Source of the DNA: AC-51 sp963749895
GTDB lineage: Bacteria; Actinomycetota; UBA4738; HRBIN12
Direction of reading: 5' to 3'
Assembly (NCBI GenBank): GCA_963749895.1
Contig: CAVVOG010000003.1
Span: 1,116,001 to 1,180,000, forward strand
DNA length: 64,000 nt
Part shown: positions 42,505 through 52,510 of the stretch, one piece after another
How the letters are laid out: each line of letters begins with the position of its first letter
Position numbering within the stretch: position 1 is the stretch's first letter
Notes under the pieces: model-generated
The model's database searches: none
What the model saw: only the letters and a program-made list of their open reading frames with translations
Told to the model about the DNA's origin: nothing
Made by a program: the position numbers and the translations under genes

Positions 42505-43668
42505 ATGCTCGACGAGGTCATGGGTGAGACGGTGGACGAGATCGACGTCCTCGACGACCCCGTCCGGGTCGCGGACGTCGCCCACGTCCGGCTCGGGCAG
42601 GCACACCGGACGATGCTCGCAGCGATCGCGCAGATCGACCTGACGGGACGATGGGAGGCTGACGGGGCCCGCGACTGCGTCCACTGGGTTCAGATGCGCT
42701 ACGGGATCTCCACGTGGAAGGCCGAGCGCTGGGTCCAGGCAGCGCACGCCCTCCAGCGGCTCCCGGCCGTCGAAGGGTCGCTCGTCACGGGAGCGCTCGG
42801 GATCGACAAGGTGGTCGAGCTGACCAGGTTCGCAGAGTTCGACACGGAAGACGGGCTCGTCCGGTGGGCGCGGCACGTGCCCGCCGGCGCGATCCGGCAC
42901 CGCGGTGAGCTCGAACGGCGTCGGACGCAGGACGAGGCGGAGGGGGTCGAGCGGACCCGGTCCCTCCGGTGGTGGCACGAGCACGAGCGCTTCCAGATGC
43001 ACGCGGACCTCCCGCCCGCCGAGGGGGAGGTCGTGCGCGCGACGATCGAACGCCTCGCGCTCGAGGTCCCCCCGATGCCCGACGAGGCCGGTCCTTGGGA
43101 CGTCCAGGCGCGGCGCGCCGACGCCCTGGTCGCCCTGTGCGCCGACGGGCCATCGGCCGGGCGAGGAACGCCCGTCGCGACGGTCGTGGTCCACGCACAG
43201 CTCGACGGCCTCACCGAGGGCAGCCACGGGTGCGAGATCGAGGGCGGACCCGTGATCGCGCCCGCCACGGCCGAGCGGCTCGCCTGCAACGCGCGGATCC
43301 AGACCGTGATCGAGGACGCCCGTGGCGAGGTCGTTCGGCTCGGTCGGATGCGACGGGAGCCGCCCTCGTGGATGGTCCGGCAGGTCCGCTACCGCGATCG
43401 CGGCTGCGTCTTCCCCGGCTGCGGTGCTCGGGCGTTCACCGAAGCGCACCACGTCGTGTGGTGGTCGAAGGGCGGCGCCACGGACCTCGACAACCTGGTC
43501 CTGATCTGTTCGTTCCATCACCGGCTCGTGCACGAGTACGGGTGGCGCCTGTCGCGCACGCCCGACGGCGAGGTTAGATGGTTCAGGCCTACCGGCGAAC
43601 GCTACCGGGCCGGTCCTCGGCTGGTATCGGACGACGGGCCACGCGGCCACGCCGCTCGAGGCCCCTAG
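42505..43668 (+). CDS. DUF222/HNH endonuclease-domain protein (13E12 type)
   Basis: A 387-residue protein with an N-terminal DUF222 domain (RMRLGQAHRTMLAA-like helices, WVQMRYGISTWKAERWVQAA, LGIDKVVELTRFAE) and a C-terminal HNH nuclease: CVFPGCGARAFTEAHHVVWWSKGG followed by NLVLICSFHHRLVHE. This combination is the 13E12 repeat family, multi-copy in many actinobacterial genomes and possibly mobile. I chose the ATG at 42505, with TACCGT seven bases upstream; an in-frame ATG at 42475 lies inside the promoter region. It sits between murA and the ATP synthase operon. Confidence 0.88.
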   Translation: MLDEVMGETVDEIDVLDDPVRVADVAHVRLGQAHRTMLAAIAQIDLTGRWEADGARDCVHWVQMRYGISTWKAERWVQAAHALQRLPAVEGSLVTGALGIDKVVELTRFAEFDTEDGLVRWARHVPAGAIRHRGELERRRTQDEAEGVERTRSLRWWHEHERFQMHADLPPAEGEVVRATIERLALEVPPMPDEAGPWDVQARRADALVALCADGPSAGRGTPVATVVVHAQLDGLTEGSHGCEIEGGPVIAPATAERLACNARIQTVIEDARGEVVRLGRMRREPPSWMVRQVRYRDRGCVFPGCGARAFTEAHHVVWWSKGGATDLDNLVLICSFHHRLVHEYGWRLSRTPDGEVRWFRPTGERYRAGPRLVSDDGPRGHAARGP

Positions 43669-43729
43669 GTCTGACGTCGGTCGACGCCCAGAGCGTTCTC
43701 GGTCGTCGACGGCGACCGCTCAGCCCAGG

Positions 43730-44125
43730 TCAGCCCGCGATCGAGATGCGGGCCATCGCCTTCGCGATCTCGGCCTTCGCCACCCCGTCGTTGTCCTCGG
43801 CGGAGCGGTTCTCCCACTGCTCGAGGCGGCGGCGGGCGGCAGCGAGGTCGATCTCATGGGCGAGCTCGGCATGAGCGGCCAAGATGTCGACCCTGGTCAC
43901 GCCGTCCTCGCTGGCGACGTGCATGAATCCCCCGTCGACGACGGCGAGCATCCAGGACCCGTCGGCCCCCAGCATCCGCAGCGGACCGATCACCAGCTGC
44001 ACGAGCAGCGGCGCGTGCCCGCCGAGGATGCCCACCTCACCCTCGACGCCACGCGCGATCAGCTCCTCGACCTGGCCGGACCAGACCTCGCGCTCCGGGG
44101 TGACGACGTGGACCTCGACGGCCAT
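43730..44125 (-). CDS. atpC: F1Fo ATP synthase subunit epsilon
   Basis: A 131-residue epsilon subunit, last gene of the ATP synthase operon. VEVHVVTPEREVWSGQVEELIARGVEGEVGILGGHAPLLV is the beta-sandwich opening, and the C-terminal helical hairpin that can block the rotor is present (AAARRRLEQWENRSAED). It starts three bases after atpD. A weak GTCGACG/CGTCGAC stem between 43680 and 43710 may close the transcript. Confidence 0.95.
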   Translation of the reverse strand: MAVEVHVVTPEREVWSGQVEELIARGVEGEVGILGGHAPLLVQLVIGPLRMLGADGSWMLAVVDGGFMHVASEDGVTRVDILAAHAELAHEIDLAAARRRLEQWENRSAEDNDGVAKAEIAKAMARISIAG

Positions 44126-44128
44126 GGC

Positions 44129-45556
<1,428 letters not shown>

Positions 45557-45559
45557 CGG

Positions 45560-46456
45560 TCATCCCTCCTCGCCCGCGGACGCCAGGGCCTCGGCACCGC
45601 CGACGATCTCCATGATCTCGGTCGTGATCTCGTCTTGACGCGCCCGGTTCGCCTGGCGCGTGAGGATCTTCAACAGCTCGTCCGCGTTGTCGGTCGCAGC
45701 CTTCATCGCGCGTCGTCGCGCCGCGTTCTCGGACGCGGCCGACTCGAGCAGCGCCGCCCACACCTTCGTGATGACGTACTGGGGCAGCAGGTGGTCCAAG
45801 ATCCGCTCCGGCGCCGGTTCGAAGAGGTATTCCGGGCGCAGGTACCCGGGCTCGTGCCCGCGCACCTCCTCCGGGGCGATCGGGAGGAACCGCTGACGTG
45901 TGGCGCGCTGTGTGAAGGCGGAGCGGAAATCCGTGTAGCAGCACCACAGCTCATCGATCTCGCCTGCGGCGAAGTCGTCGATCAGCGTCCGACCGATCTC
46001 CTCGGCCTTGTCGTAGACAGGGACCTCGCTGAAGCCCTGCCAGTCACCGCGTATCGGTACACCGCGGAACCGGAAGTAGCTCGATCCCTTCTTGCCGTTC
46101 ACGTACAGGACGGGCTCGAGACCGCGCCCGCGAACGTCGCGCATGACGGTCTCGGCCTCCTTCAGCGCGTTCGCGCTGTAGGCCCCCGCGAGCCCGCGAT
46201 CGGAGGTCAGTACCAGCACCCCCGCCTTCGCAGGCTCGCGTCGTTCCTCCAGGAGCGGATGGGACAGCGACCCCGCGTTGCGCGCGAGGTCTTCCATCGC
46301 CTTCGTGAGCTGGATCGCGTAGGGACGCGCCTGCTCGACCCGCTGCTGGGCCTTCACGATCCGCGAGGAGGCGATGAGCTCCATCGCTCGCGTGATCTTC
46401 TTCGTCGACTGGACCGAGCGGATCCGCCGACGGACGACGCGCAGCTGGGCACCCAT
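45560..46456 (-). CDS. atpG: F1Fo ATP synthase subunit gamma
   Basis: A 298-residue gamma subunit, the rotating central stalk. VVRRRIRSVQSTKKITRAMELIASSR is the N-terminal coiled-coil helix, VLVLTSDRGLAGAYS the central block, and KAATDNADELLKILTRQANRARQDEITTEIMEIVGGAEAL the C-terminal helix. It starts three bases after atpA. Confidence 0.97.
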   Translation of the reverse strand: MGAQLRVVRRRIRSVQSTKKITRAMELIASSRIVKAQQRVEQARPYAIQLTKAMEDLARNAGSLSHPLLEERREPAKAGVLVLTSDRGLAGAYSANALKEAETVMRDVRGRGLEPVLYVNGKKGSSYFRFRGVPIRGDWQGFSEVPVYDKAEEIGRTLIDDFAAGEIDELWCCYTDFRSAFTQRATRQRFLPIAPEEVRGHEPGYLRPEYLFEPAPERILDHLLPQYVITKVWAALLESAASENAARRRAMKAATDNADELLKILTRQANRARQDEITTEIMEIVGGAEALASAGEEG

Positions 46457-46459
46457 GGG

Positions 46460-48190
46460 CTACATCGGAGACGGGGCGTCGGAGCTCCCGACCGGCCCCG
46501 CCTTCTCCTCGAACTCAGCTCGGCGCTCCTCGGGGGTCTTCTCGACCGCCTTGACCATGTCCTCCTCGACCGACGACATCCGGTCCCAGCCCACGTCGGG
46601 CTTGACCTCATCGGGGGGCGTCGTCTCGCCGAGGGCGGCTTCGGATCCTGGGCCGTGCTCGGTCGGCCGGAAGCCCTGCACGAAGTCATCGAGCGCCGCC
46701 TTGAGCGTCTCTTCCGTCTCGTCGGGCAGATCGCCGGTCTCCCGGATCGTCGCGAAGACCTCCGGGTGACGCGTGTCGATGTACTCGCAGAACTCGAGGG
46801 CGAAGCGCTTCGCGTCCTCGACCGGGAAGTCGTCCATGTAGCCGCCGGTGACGGCGTACACCTGCACGACCTCGCGCTCGACCGGCTGCGGGTCGTACTG
46901 CGGCTGCTTCAGCACTTCGACCACCCGAGCGCCTCGAGCCAGCTGCTGCTGCGACGCCTTGTCGAGCTCCGAGCCGAACTGAGCGAACGCCTCGAGCGCA
47001 CGGAACTGCGCGAGGTCCAGACGCAGGCGCCCGGCGACCTTCTTCATCGCCTTGATCTGCGCGGACCCGCCCACGCGGCTCACCGAGATGCCGACGTTCA
47101 TCGCCGGGCGGACGCCCGAGAAGAACAGCTCGGACTCGAGGAAGATCTGTCCGTCGGTGATCGAGATCACGTTCGTGGGGATGTACGCGGAGACGTCGCC
47201 GCCCTTCGTCTCGATGATCGGCAGCGCCGTCATCGACCCGGCCCCGAGCTCGTCGGAGAGCTTCGCGGCACGCTCCAGCAGCCGGGAGTGGAGGTAGAAG
47301 ACGTCGCCCGGGTAGGCCTCGCGGCCCGGCGGGCGGCGCAGCAGCAACGAGATCTCGCGGTACGCGACCGCCTGCTTCGACAGGTCGTCGTACACGATCA
47401 GGACGTGCTTGCCCTCGTACATCCAGTGGGAGCCGATCGCCGCGCCGGCGTAGGGAGCCACGTACTGGAACGGCGCGGGGTCCGACGCGGCGGCGTTCAC
47501 CACGACCGTGTAGTCGAGGGCCCCCTGCTCGCGCAGGGTCTCGACGACCTCGGCCACGGTGGAGGCCTTCTGGCCGATCGCGACGTAGATGCAGCGGACC
47601 GCTTGATCGGTCCCCCAGTACTGCTTCTGGTTGATGATCGTGTCGAGCGCGACCGCGGTCTTGCCGGTCTGGCGGTCGCCGATGATCAGCTGACGCTGAC
47701 CCCGGCCGATCGCGGTCATCGCATCGATCGCGGTGATACCCGTGTACAGGGGCTCCCTCACCCCTTGGCGCGACACGACGTTCGGCGCCTGGAGTTCGAG
47801 GGCGCGCTCCGCCTCCGCCGCGATCGCGCCCTTCGCGTCGATCGGGCGGCCGAGCCCGTCGACGACGCGGCCGAGGTAGCCGTCGCCGACCGGGACGGAC
47901 AGGATGCGCCCGGTCTGCTTGACCGGATCGCCCTCCTCGATGCCGGCGGCCTCGCCGAAGATGATGCAGCCGATCTCGTGCTCGTCCAGGTTGAAGGCCA
48001 CGCCGAGCAGCCCGCCGGGGAACTCGAGGAGCTCGTTCGCCATCGTCCGTGGCAGGCCGGCGACGCGCGCGATACCGTCACCGGTCTCGATCACGCGGCC
48101 GACCTCTTCACGTTCGACGGAGGGCGTCCAGCTCTCGACGTTCTTCCGGAGGGCCTCGGCGATGGCGGCAGGATCGATGTTCAATGCCAT
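46460..48190 (-). CDS. atpA: F1Fo ATP synthase subunit alpha with long C-terminal extension
   Basis: A 576-residue alpha subunit. Walker A is GDRQTGKT at residues 171-178, IVYDDLSKQAVAYREISLLL and SRVGGSAQIKAMKK are typical. Compared with the usual roughly 510 residues, about 60 extra residues follow the C-terminal helices: an acidic, Pro- and Gly-rich segment from about residue 515, ending in SSDAPSPM. Mycobacterial alpha subunits carry a shorter C-terminal extension that restrains ATP hydrolysis, so a similar role is plausible. Start ATG 48190. Confidence 0.97.
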   Translation of the reverse strand: MALNIDPAAIAEALRKNVESWTPSVEREEVGRVIETGDGIARVAGLPRTMANELLEFPGGLLGVAFNLDEHEIGCIIFGEAAGIEEGDPVKQTGRILSVPVGDGYLGRVVDGLGRPIDAKGAIAAEAERALELQAPNVVSRQGVREPLYTGITAIDAMTAIGRGQRQLIIGDRQTGKTAVALDTIINQKQYWGTDQAVRCIYVAIGQKASTVAEVVETLREQGALDYTVVVNAAASDPAPFQYVAPYAGAAIGSHWMYEGKHVLIVYDDLSKQAVAYREISLLLRRPPGREAYPGDVFYLHSRLLERAAKLSDELGAGSMTALPIIETKGGDVSAYIPTNVISITDGQIFLESELFFSGVRPAMNVGISVSRVGGSAQIKAMKKVAGRLRLDLAQFRALEAFAQFGSELDKASQQQLARGARVVEVLKQPQYDPQPVEREVVQVYAVTGGYMDDFPVEDAKRFALEFCEYIDTRHPEVFATIRETGDLPDETEETLKAALDDFVQGFRPTEHGPGSEAALGETTPPDEVKPDVGWDRMSSVEEDMVKAVEKTPEERRAEFEEKAGPVGSSDAPSPM

Positions 48191-48195
48191 CAGCG

Positions 48196-48756
48196 TCAGC
48201 TCCCGAGTGCGTGCTTGGCGTCCTCGAGGCGGGTCGCGACGGACCCATCGAAGACGAGGTCGTCGACGCGCGCGATCACGCCGCCGACGACGGTGGGGTC
48301 GACCACGACCTTGGCCTCGATCTGGCGGCCGGTCGCCCGCGATAGCGCCTGCTCGAGGCGCTCACGCTGCGCGTCGGTGAGGGCCACGGCCGTGCGGACC
48401 TCCGCGACCGCGTGTTCCCGGCGTTCGGCTGCGATCGCCACCGCGGCCTCGGCCACCTTGCCCAGTTCGCGGGCGCGGCCGGACTCCACCAGGAACGAGA
48501 TCAGACTGACCGTGAGGGGGTGTGCTCGCTCCCCCACGACGTCGCGAACCAGCGCGGTGCGGTTCTCGAGCGGCAAGGCCTGGTCGGTGAGCGCCTCTCG
48601 CAGGCGAGGGTCCTGCTCGACCGCCTTCGCGAACGTGTAGAGCTCGTCCTCGACCCTGCCCAGCGCGCCCTCGGCCTCCGCCACGGCGACGACCGCGGTG
48701 GCGTACCCGGCCACCACGTCGTCCTTCCCGAAGAGGCGTCGGAGCAGTTCGCCCAT
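48196..48756 (-). CDS. atpH: F1Fo ATP synthase subunit delta
   Basis: A 186-residue delta (OSCP) subunit linking the b stalk to the top of F1. YATAVVAVAEAEGALGRVEDEL is the N-terminal helical domain and KVVVDPTVVGGVIARVDDLVFDGSVATRLEDAK the C-terminal signature. It is a separate gene, unlike the fused b-delta protein of mycobacteria. Five bases before atpA. Confidence 0.96.
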   Translation of the reverse strand: MGELLRRLFGKDDVVAGYATAVVAVAEAEGALGRVEDELYTFAKAVEQDPRLREALTDQALPLENRTALVRDVVGERAHPLTVSLISFLVESGRARELGKVAEAAVAIAAERREHAVAEVRTAVALTDAQRERLEQALSRATGRQIEAKVVVDPTVVGGVIARVDDLVFDGSVATRLEDAKHALGS

Positions 48757-48759
48757 GCC

Positions 48760-49314
48760 TCAGCCCTGCCCGCCGCTGCCGGCGACCTGGTCGATGTAGT
48801 CGTCGATCAGCTGCTCGTGCGCCTGCTTGTCGAGGGAGCGACCAACGACGCGCCCGGCGAGCTCGACCGCGATGTCGCCGACCTGACCGCGCAGCTCCGA
48901 GAAGACCCGGTCGCGCTCCGCGCGGATCTCCTCCTGGGCACGAGCCACCGTCGCCTGCGCCTCCTGCTCGGCCTTCGCCTGGATGTCCTTGCGGAGCTGG
49001 TCCGCGGTCTTGCGGGCCTCCTCGATGATCCGGTTCGCCTCGTCGCGGGCCCCGGCGAGCTGCGAGCGGTAGTCGGACAGGACCGTGTCGGCCTCGACCC
49101 GCGCCGACTCCGCCTTCCCCATCTCGCCCTCGATCTTCGCGGCACGCTCCGCCAGCATCTTGTTCAGCGCCGGGAACGCGAACTTCGCGAGGAAGCCGAA
49201 GACGATCAGGAACGCGAGCCCGCCGACGATCAGCTCAGCCGTGTCGGGCAGGATCGGGTTCGGCGGGTCCGCCTCCGCGGTCTCCGCGGCGATGAGCACC
49301 AACGTGTGCAGCAT
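48760..49314 (-). CDS. atpF: F1Fo ATP synthase subunit b
   Basis: A 184-residue b subunit: one membrane segment AELIVGGLAFLIVFGFLAKFAFP near residues 26-48, then a long charged coiled coil (KIEGEMGKAESARVEADTVL onward) that forms the peripheral stalk. Start ATG 49314, with eleven bases after atpE; three bases before atpH. Confidence 0.95.
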   Translation of the reverse strand: MLHTLVLIAAETAEADPPNPILPDTAELIVGGLAFLIVFGFLAKFAFPALNKMLAERAAKIEGEMGKAESARVEADTVLSDYRSQLAGARDEANRIIEEARKTADQLRKDIQAKAEQEAQATVARAQEEIRAERDRVFSELRGQVGDIAVELAGRVVGRSLDKQAHEQLIDDYIDQVAGSGGQG

Positions 49315-49325
49315 CCCCGCTCCTC

Positions 49326-49580
49326 TCAGACGATGAAGCTCAGGACGAAGCCGAACAGCGCGAGCGCCTCGACGAACGCGATCCCGAGGAACATCGTGGT
49401 CCGGACCATGCCGGCCGCCTCGGGCTGGCGGGCCATCGCCTCGACGGCCTTGCCCACCAGGAAGCCGATGCCGATGCCGGGGCCGATCGCGGCCAGGCCG
49501 TAGACGAGGCCCTTACCGACGGGTGCGAGGTCCACGGCGGCTTCCGCGGTCTCCTGGGCCAGCAGCGCGAGATCCATCAT
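49326..49580 (-). CDS. atpE: F1Fo ATP synthase subunit c
   Basis: An 84-residue two-helix proteolipid. AAIGPGIGIGFLVGKAVEAMARQPEA spans the first helix and polar loop, and FLGIAFVEALALFGFVL carries the ion-binding Glu71. No extra Na+-site residues are evident, so a proton enzyme is likely. GGAGG precedes the tandem ATGs at 49580 and 49577; either could serve. Confidence 0.97.
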   Translation of the reverse strand: MMDLALLAQETAEAAVDLAPVGKGLVYGLAAIGPGIGIGFLVGKAVEAMARQPEAAGMVRTTMFLGIAFVEALALFGFVLSFIV

Positions 49581-49599
49581 TTTCCCTTTCCTCCTTGGA

Positions 49600-50421
49600 T
49601 CAGTGCTCGGGGTGGATGGCCCCGGAGATGTAGACGGCGGCCAAGATCGTGAAGATGTACGCCTGCAGCACGCCGACCAGCAGCTCGAACGCGGTCATGA
49701 ACAGCAGCAGCGCGAACGACAGGACGCTGAACGAGCCGACCCACAGCGTGGCCCCCTCGGTCACGAAGTGGCTGAACAGGTACCAGGTGCCGAGGGCGAA
49801 GATAGCGAGGATCAGGTGCCCCGCGATCATGTTGGCCGAGAGACGGACGGCCAGGGTGAGCGGCCGGACGATGAAGACCGATACCAGCTCGATCGGCGTC
49901 ACCAGGACGTAGATCGGAGCGGGCACTCCGGGTGGGAACAGCACACCCTTCAGGTAGTGCCAGCCGCCCTGCTTCACGATCCCCGTGATGTTGAACACGA
50001 ACCACACGAGGACCGCCAGGAACGCCGGGATCGCCATCCGCGCCGTCGTGGGGAAGTTGATCCCCGGGATGATCCCGAAGATGTTGTTCACCCAGATGAA
50101 CACGAACAGCGCCGTGAGGAACGGCAGGAACGGCAGGCCGGCGGGGCCCATGACCTCCATCACGATGCCGTTGCGGATGAACTCCACCACCGACTCGACG
50201 GCGTTCTGCAGCCCCGACGGCACGACGGCCGCCTTCCGGAACGCCAGCATGAACACGACGACGATCAGCACCACCGACATCAGCATCCAGAAGGTCACGC
50301 GCGTGAGGCACCACGGCGCGGTCCCTACCAGGCACTTCTCGGTGTAGTCGAAGATCTCGGTCCCCGGGGCGCTGAAGCCGTCCGGCGGCGTCGAGATCGA
50401 AGCGAGGAACCCAGGCAGCAT
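49600..50421 (-). CDS. atpB: F1Fo ATP synthase subunit a
   Basis: A 273-residue membrane protein with about six helices. RPLTLAVRLSANMIAGHLIL carries the essential Arg facing the c-ring, and FELLVGVLQAYIFTILAAVYI is the C-terminal helix. The ATG at 50421 directly follows the TAG of atpI with no base between, with GGAGG eight bases upstream inside atpI. Confidence 0.97.
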   Translation of the reverse strand: MLPGFLASISTPPDGFSAPGTEIFDYTEKCLVGTAPWCLTRVTFWMLMSVVLIVVVFMLAFRKAAVVPSGLQNAVESVVEFIRNGIVMEVMGPAGLPFLPFLTALFVFIWVNNIFGIIPGINFPTTARMAIPAFLAVLVWFVFNITGIVKQGGWHYLKGVLFPPGVPAPIYVLVTPIELVSVFIVRPLTLAVRLSANMIAGHLILAIFALGTWYLFSHFVTEGATLWVGSFSVLSFALLLFMTAFELLVGVLQAYIFTILAAVYISGAIHPEH

Positions 50422-50883
50422 CTAAGGAGCCTCCCGAGCGGCCTGGCTCGAACCCGCACGCGCCGCCGCGGGGTCCGCGGGGATCTGCAGGTCGGCGCCG
50501 AGGCCGTTGATGGCGAGCCGCGCCTCGTACCCGAGGAGCAGCAGGGTTGCGGGCACCACCGCCAGCGCGAAGGCCACCGGTGAGAACCAGGACAGTGTGT
50601 TGAGCGCGAACATCGCGGCGACGACCACGCCCAGACGCAGGGCGAACCCGCCCAGGGCGACGGCCATGACGACGCCCACCGAGATCGTGGACGCCCACGC
50701 GAGGGAGAGCCCGTGCGCGACGAAGTTCACGGTGACGATCGCGATCGCGATGCCGGCGGACCAGGCCGATCCGGCGCCGCCGAACACCCATCCCACCGCG
50801 ACGGCGACCCCGAACGCGACGAGCGCGGGCACCAGGGCCCGCCGCACCATCGTCAGCTCAGGTCGCTCAGTCAGTTCTGCCAT
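50422..50883 (-). CDS. atpI: ATP synthase subunit I (AtpI-like)
   Basis: A 153-residue membrane protein with four predicted helices (from VPALVAFGVAVAVGWVFGG to AFALAVVPATLLLLGYEA), short soluble ends, and the position of AtpI ahead of atpB. AtpI helps assemble the c-ring in other bacteria. It overlaps the upstream AtpZ-like gene by 17 bases and abuts atpB. Assignment rests on context and topology. Confidence 0.82.
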   Translation of the reverse strand: MAELTERPELTMVRRALVPALVAFGVAVAVGWVFGGAGSAWSAGIAIAIVTVNFVAHGLSLAWASTISVGVVMAVALGGFALRLGVVVAAMFALNTLSWFSPVAFALAVVPATLLLLGYEARLAINGLGADLQIPADPAAARAGSSQAAREAP

Positions 50884-51082
50884 GCCGCAGATAGGTCATC
50901 CAGATCGCGATGCCGACGCCGAGCACCATCCCGATGGGAAGGAACAGGTAGTGCAGGTCGAGCCACAGGTCCAGGAGCCAGCCGACCCCGCCCCACACCA
51001 CGATGCCGGCGAGCAGGAGTCCGATGACGTCCCAGGCCTGGTTCGCTCCCCTCCATGCTTCCCCTCGGTCGCGTCCCGACAT
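50867..51082 (-). CDS. AtpZ/AtpI-family small membrane protein
   Basis: A 71-residue protein with two membrane segments: AWDVIGLLLAGIVVWGGVGWLLDLWL and YLFLPIGMVLGVGIAIWMTYL. The GGVGWLLD and LPIGMVLGVGIAIW blocks match the AtpZ/AtpI family that leads many atp operons and has been linked to Mg2+/Ca2+ transport or assembly. The ATG at 51082 is ten bases after a TATACT box. First gene of the ATP synthase operon. Confidence 0.88.
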   Translation of the reverse strand: MSGRDRGEAWRGANQAWDVIGLLLAGIVVWGGVGWLLDLWLDLHYLFLPIGMVLGVGIAIWMTYLRHGRTD

Positions 51083-51092
51083 GGGCGCAGCG

Positions 51093-51122
51093 AGTATAGG
51101 GGGCGGCCCGGAGCACCGTCAA
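51093..51122 (-). promoter_or_regulatory. Near-consensus promoter of the ATP synthase operon
   Basis: TTGACG (51117-51122) and TATACT (51093-51098) on the minus strand are spaced by 18 bases, and the start codon of the first gene is ten bases beyond. It is one of the two best sigma-A promoters in the window. Confidence 0.7.
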
Positions 51123-51194
51123 AGAGCGTTTCCGCAGGTCAGAGACGGTATGCGCCGGAGCTTGTGAATCTATTCACGAGGAATCCGACCTGGA

Positions 51195-52442
51195 TCAGAT
51201 GAAGAACTCGCCGAACGCCTGGTTCCAGCGGGTGAGGTCCTCGTCGGTGACGAGCTCCCGATACGTCGTGAGCGCCGCGCGCTGCTCGGGCGTCGGGAAG
51301 ACCAGCTCGCTCTCCGCGATGCTCCTCAGCGTCGCCGCCTGCTCGTCGTCCTCAGCCTCCTCGGCCATCCGCAGGAGCTCCCCCTGGGCCTCGGGGACCG
51401 GCGTGACGTAGGCCACGAATCCGGCGATCATCGCCGCGATGTCGGGACGGTAGACGAAGTCCATCAGCGTCATGGCGTCCACGGGGTGCTCGGCGCCCTT
51501 CGGGATGCACATCGCGTCCGTCCACAGCAGCGCCCCGTCCTCGGGGATCACGAACTGGAGCCCCTCCGGCGTCCCGATCGCGTTCTCCTGGAAGATGTCG
51601 CCTGACCAGGCCATCGAGAGCGCGACGTCGCCGTTCGCCAAGGCGTTCACGTAGTTCTGCGCGTAGTAGCGCTTGACGATCCCGCCGTCGCGCTGGCGAC
51701 GCAACAGCGACGCAGCCTCCTCCCAATCCTCGGGCGTGGAGGTCGAGGGTTCGATCCCCGCGGCCAGCATCGCAAGGTTCGGCAGGTCGACCGCGTCGCC
51801 GAACATCCCGACCCGGCCGGCGAACTCATCGGAGAACAGATCCTGCACGCTGGTGATCTCTCGTCCGGTGAGGGCGGGGTTGTAGGCGATCCCGGTGATG
51901 CCCGACTGCCACGGCATCGTGTAGGCGCTCTCGGGATCGTAGGCCGGGTCCTTGATCTCCTCGGACGCGTAGGCGTCGAAGTTCGGCCGTGCGTACTTGG
52001 GGAGGGTCATGACCTGGTCGAGCTCGACCAGCTTCGTCAGCGTGGGGCCGTTCGTGATCACGATCACGTCCCAGCCCGTCGGGTGCCCGGCCGCGAGGTA
52101 AGGCTGGATCCGCTGGTAGAAGGTCTCCGCGTCCGGGATCACCTCACGGTAGTTGACCTGGATGCCCGTCTCCTCGGTGAACCGGAGCAGCGACGGACGG
52201 GTCTTGTTCCCCTCGGCGTCGCGCCCTCGGTCCAGGTACAGGGGCCAGTTCGCGACGTTGACGATCCCCTCGGGGGTGCCCTCGAAGGTGCCGGAGCCGT
52301 CCTTCGAGCACGCCGCGAGCAGCGGGGCCAACGCCGAGACGCCGGCGGCGCCGGCCGCGGCACGCAGGAACCGACGCCGCGAGAACGGGCTCGCGAGCGT
52401 CGTGCCTGCGCCGGTGGTGGGGTGGGGTGCGCTCGTCATCAT
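51195..52442 (-). CDS. potD: Polyamine-type ABC transporter substrate-binding lipoprotein, copy 2
   Basis: A 415-residue extracytoplasmic solute-binding protein of the spermidine/putrescine group. The leader has a twin-arginine motif SRRRFLRAA and a lipobox LAAC, so it is probably exported folded and lipid-anchored. IVNVANWPLYLDRG, GWDVIVITNG and SLAWSGD-like AMAWSGD blocks are typical PotD features. It is the last gene of the operon, behind potC, and a second PotD lies upstream. The tandem ATGs at 52442/52439 both fit. Actual ligand unproven. Confidence 0.9.
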   Translation of the reverse strand: MMTSAPHPTTGAGTTLASPFSRRRFLRAAAGAAGVSALAPLLAACSKDGSGTFEGTPEGIVNVANWPLYLDRGRDAEGNKTRPSLLRFTEETGIQVNYREVIPDAETFYQRIQPYLAAGHPTGWDVIVITNGPTLTKLVELDQVMTLPKYARPNFDAYASEEIKDPAYDPESAYTMPWQSGITGIAYNPALTGREITSVQDLFSDEFAGRVGMFGDAVDLPNLAMLAAGIEPSTSTPEDWEEAASLLRRQRDGGIVKRYYAQNYVNALANGDVALSMAWSGDIFQENAIGTPEGLQFVIPEDGALLWTDAMCIPKGAEHPVDAMTLMDFVYRPDIAAMIAGFVAYVTPVPEAQGELLRMAEEAEDDEQAATLRSIAESELVFPTPEQRAALTTYRELVTDEDLTRWNQAFGEFFI

Positions 52443-52510
52443 GTGCCGGCGGGTCTGCGACCCGAACGGTCCAGGTATCGGCACCCTTCGGCGGAACCTT
52501 ACCGGCGCGT

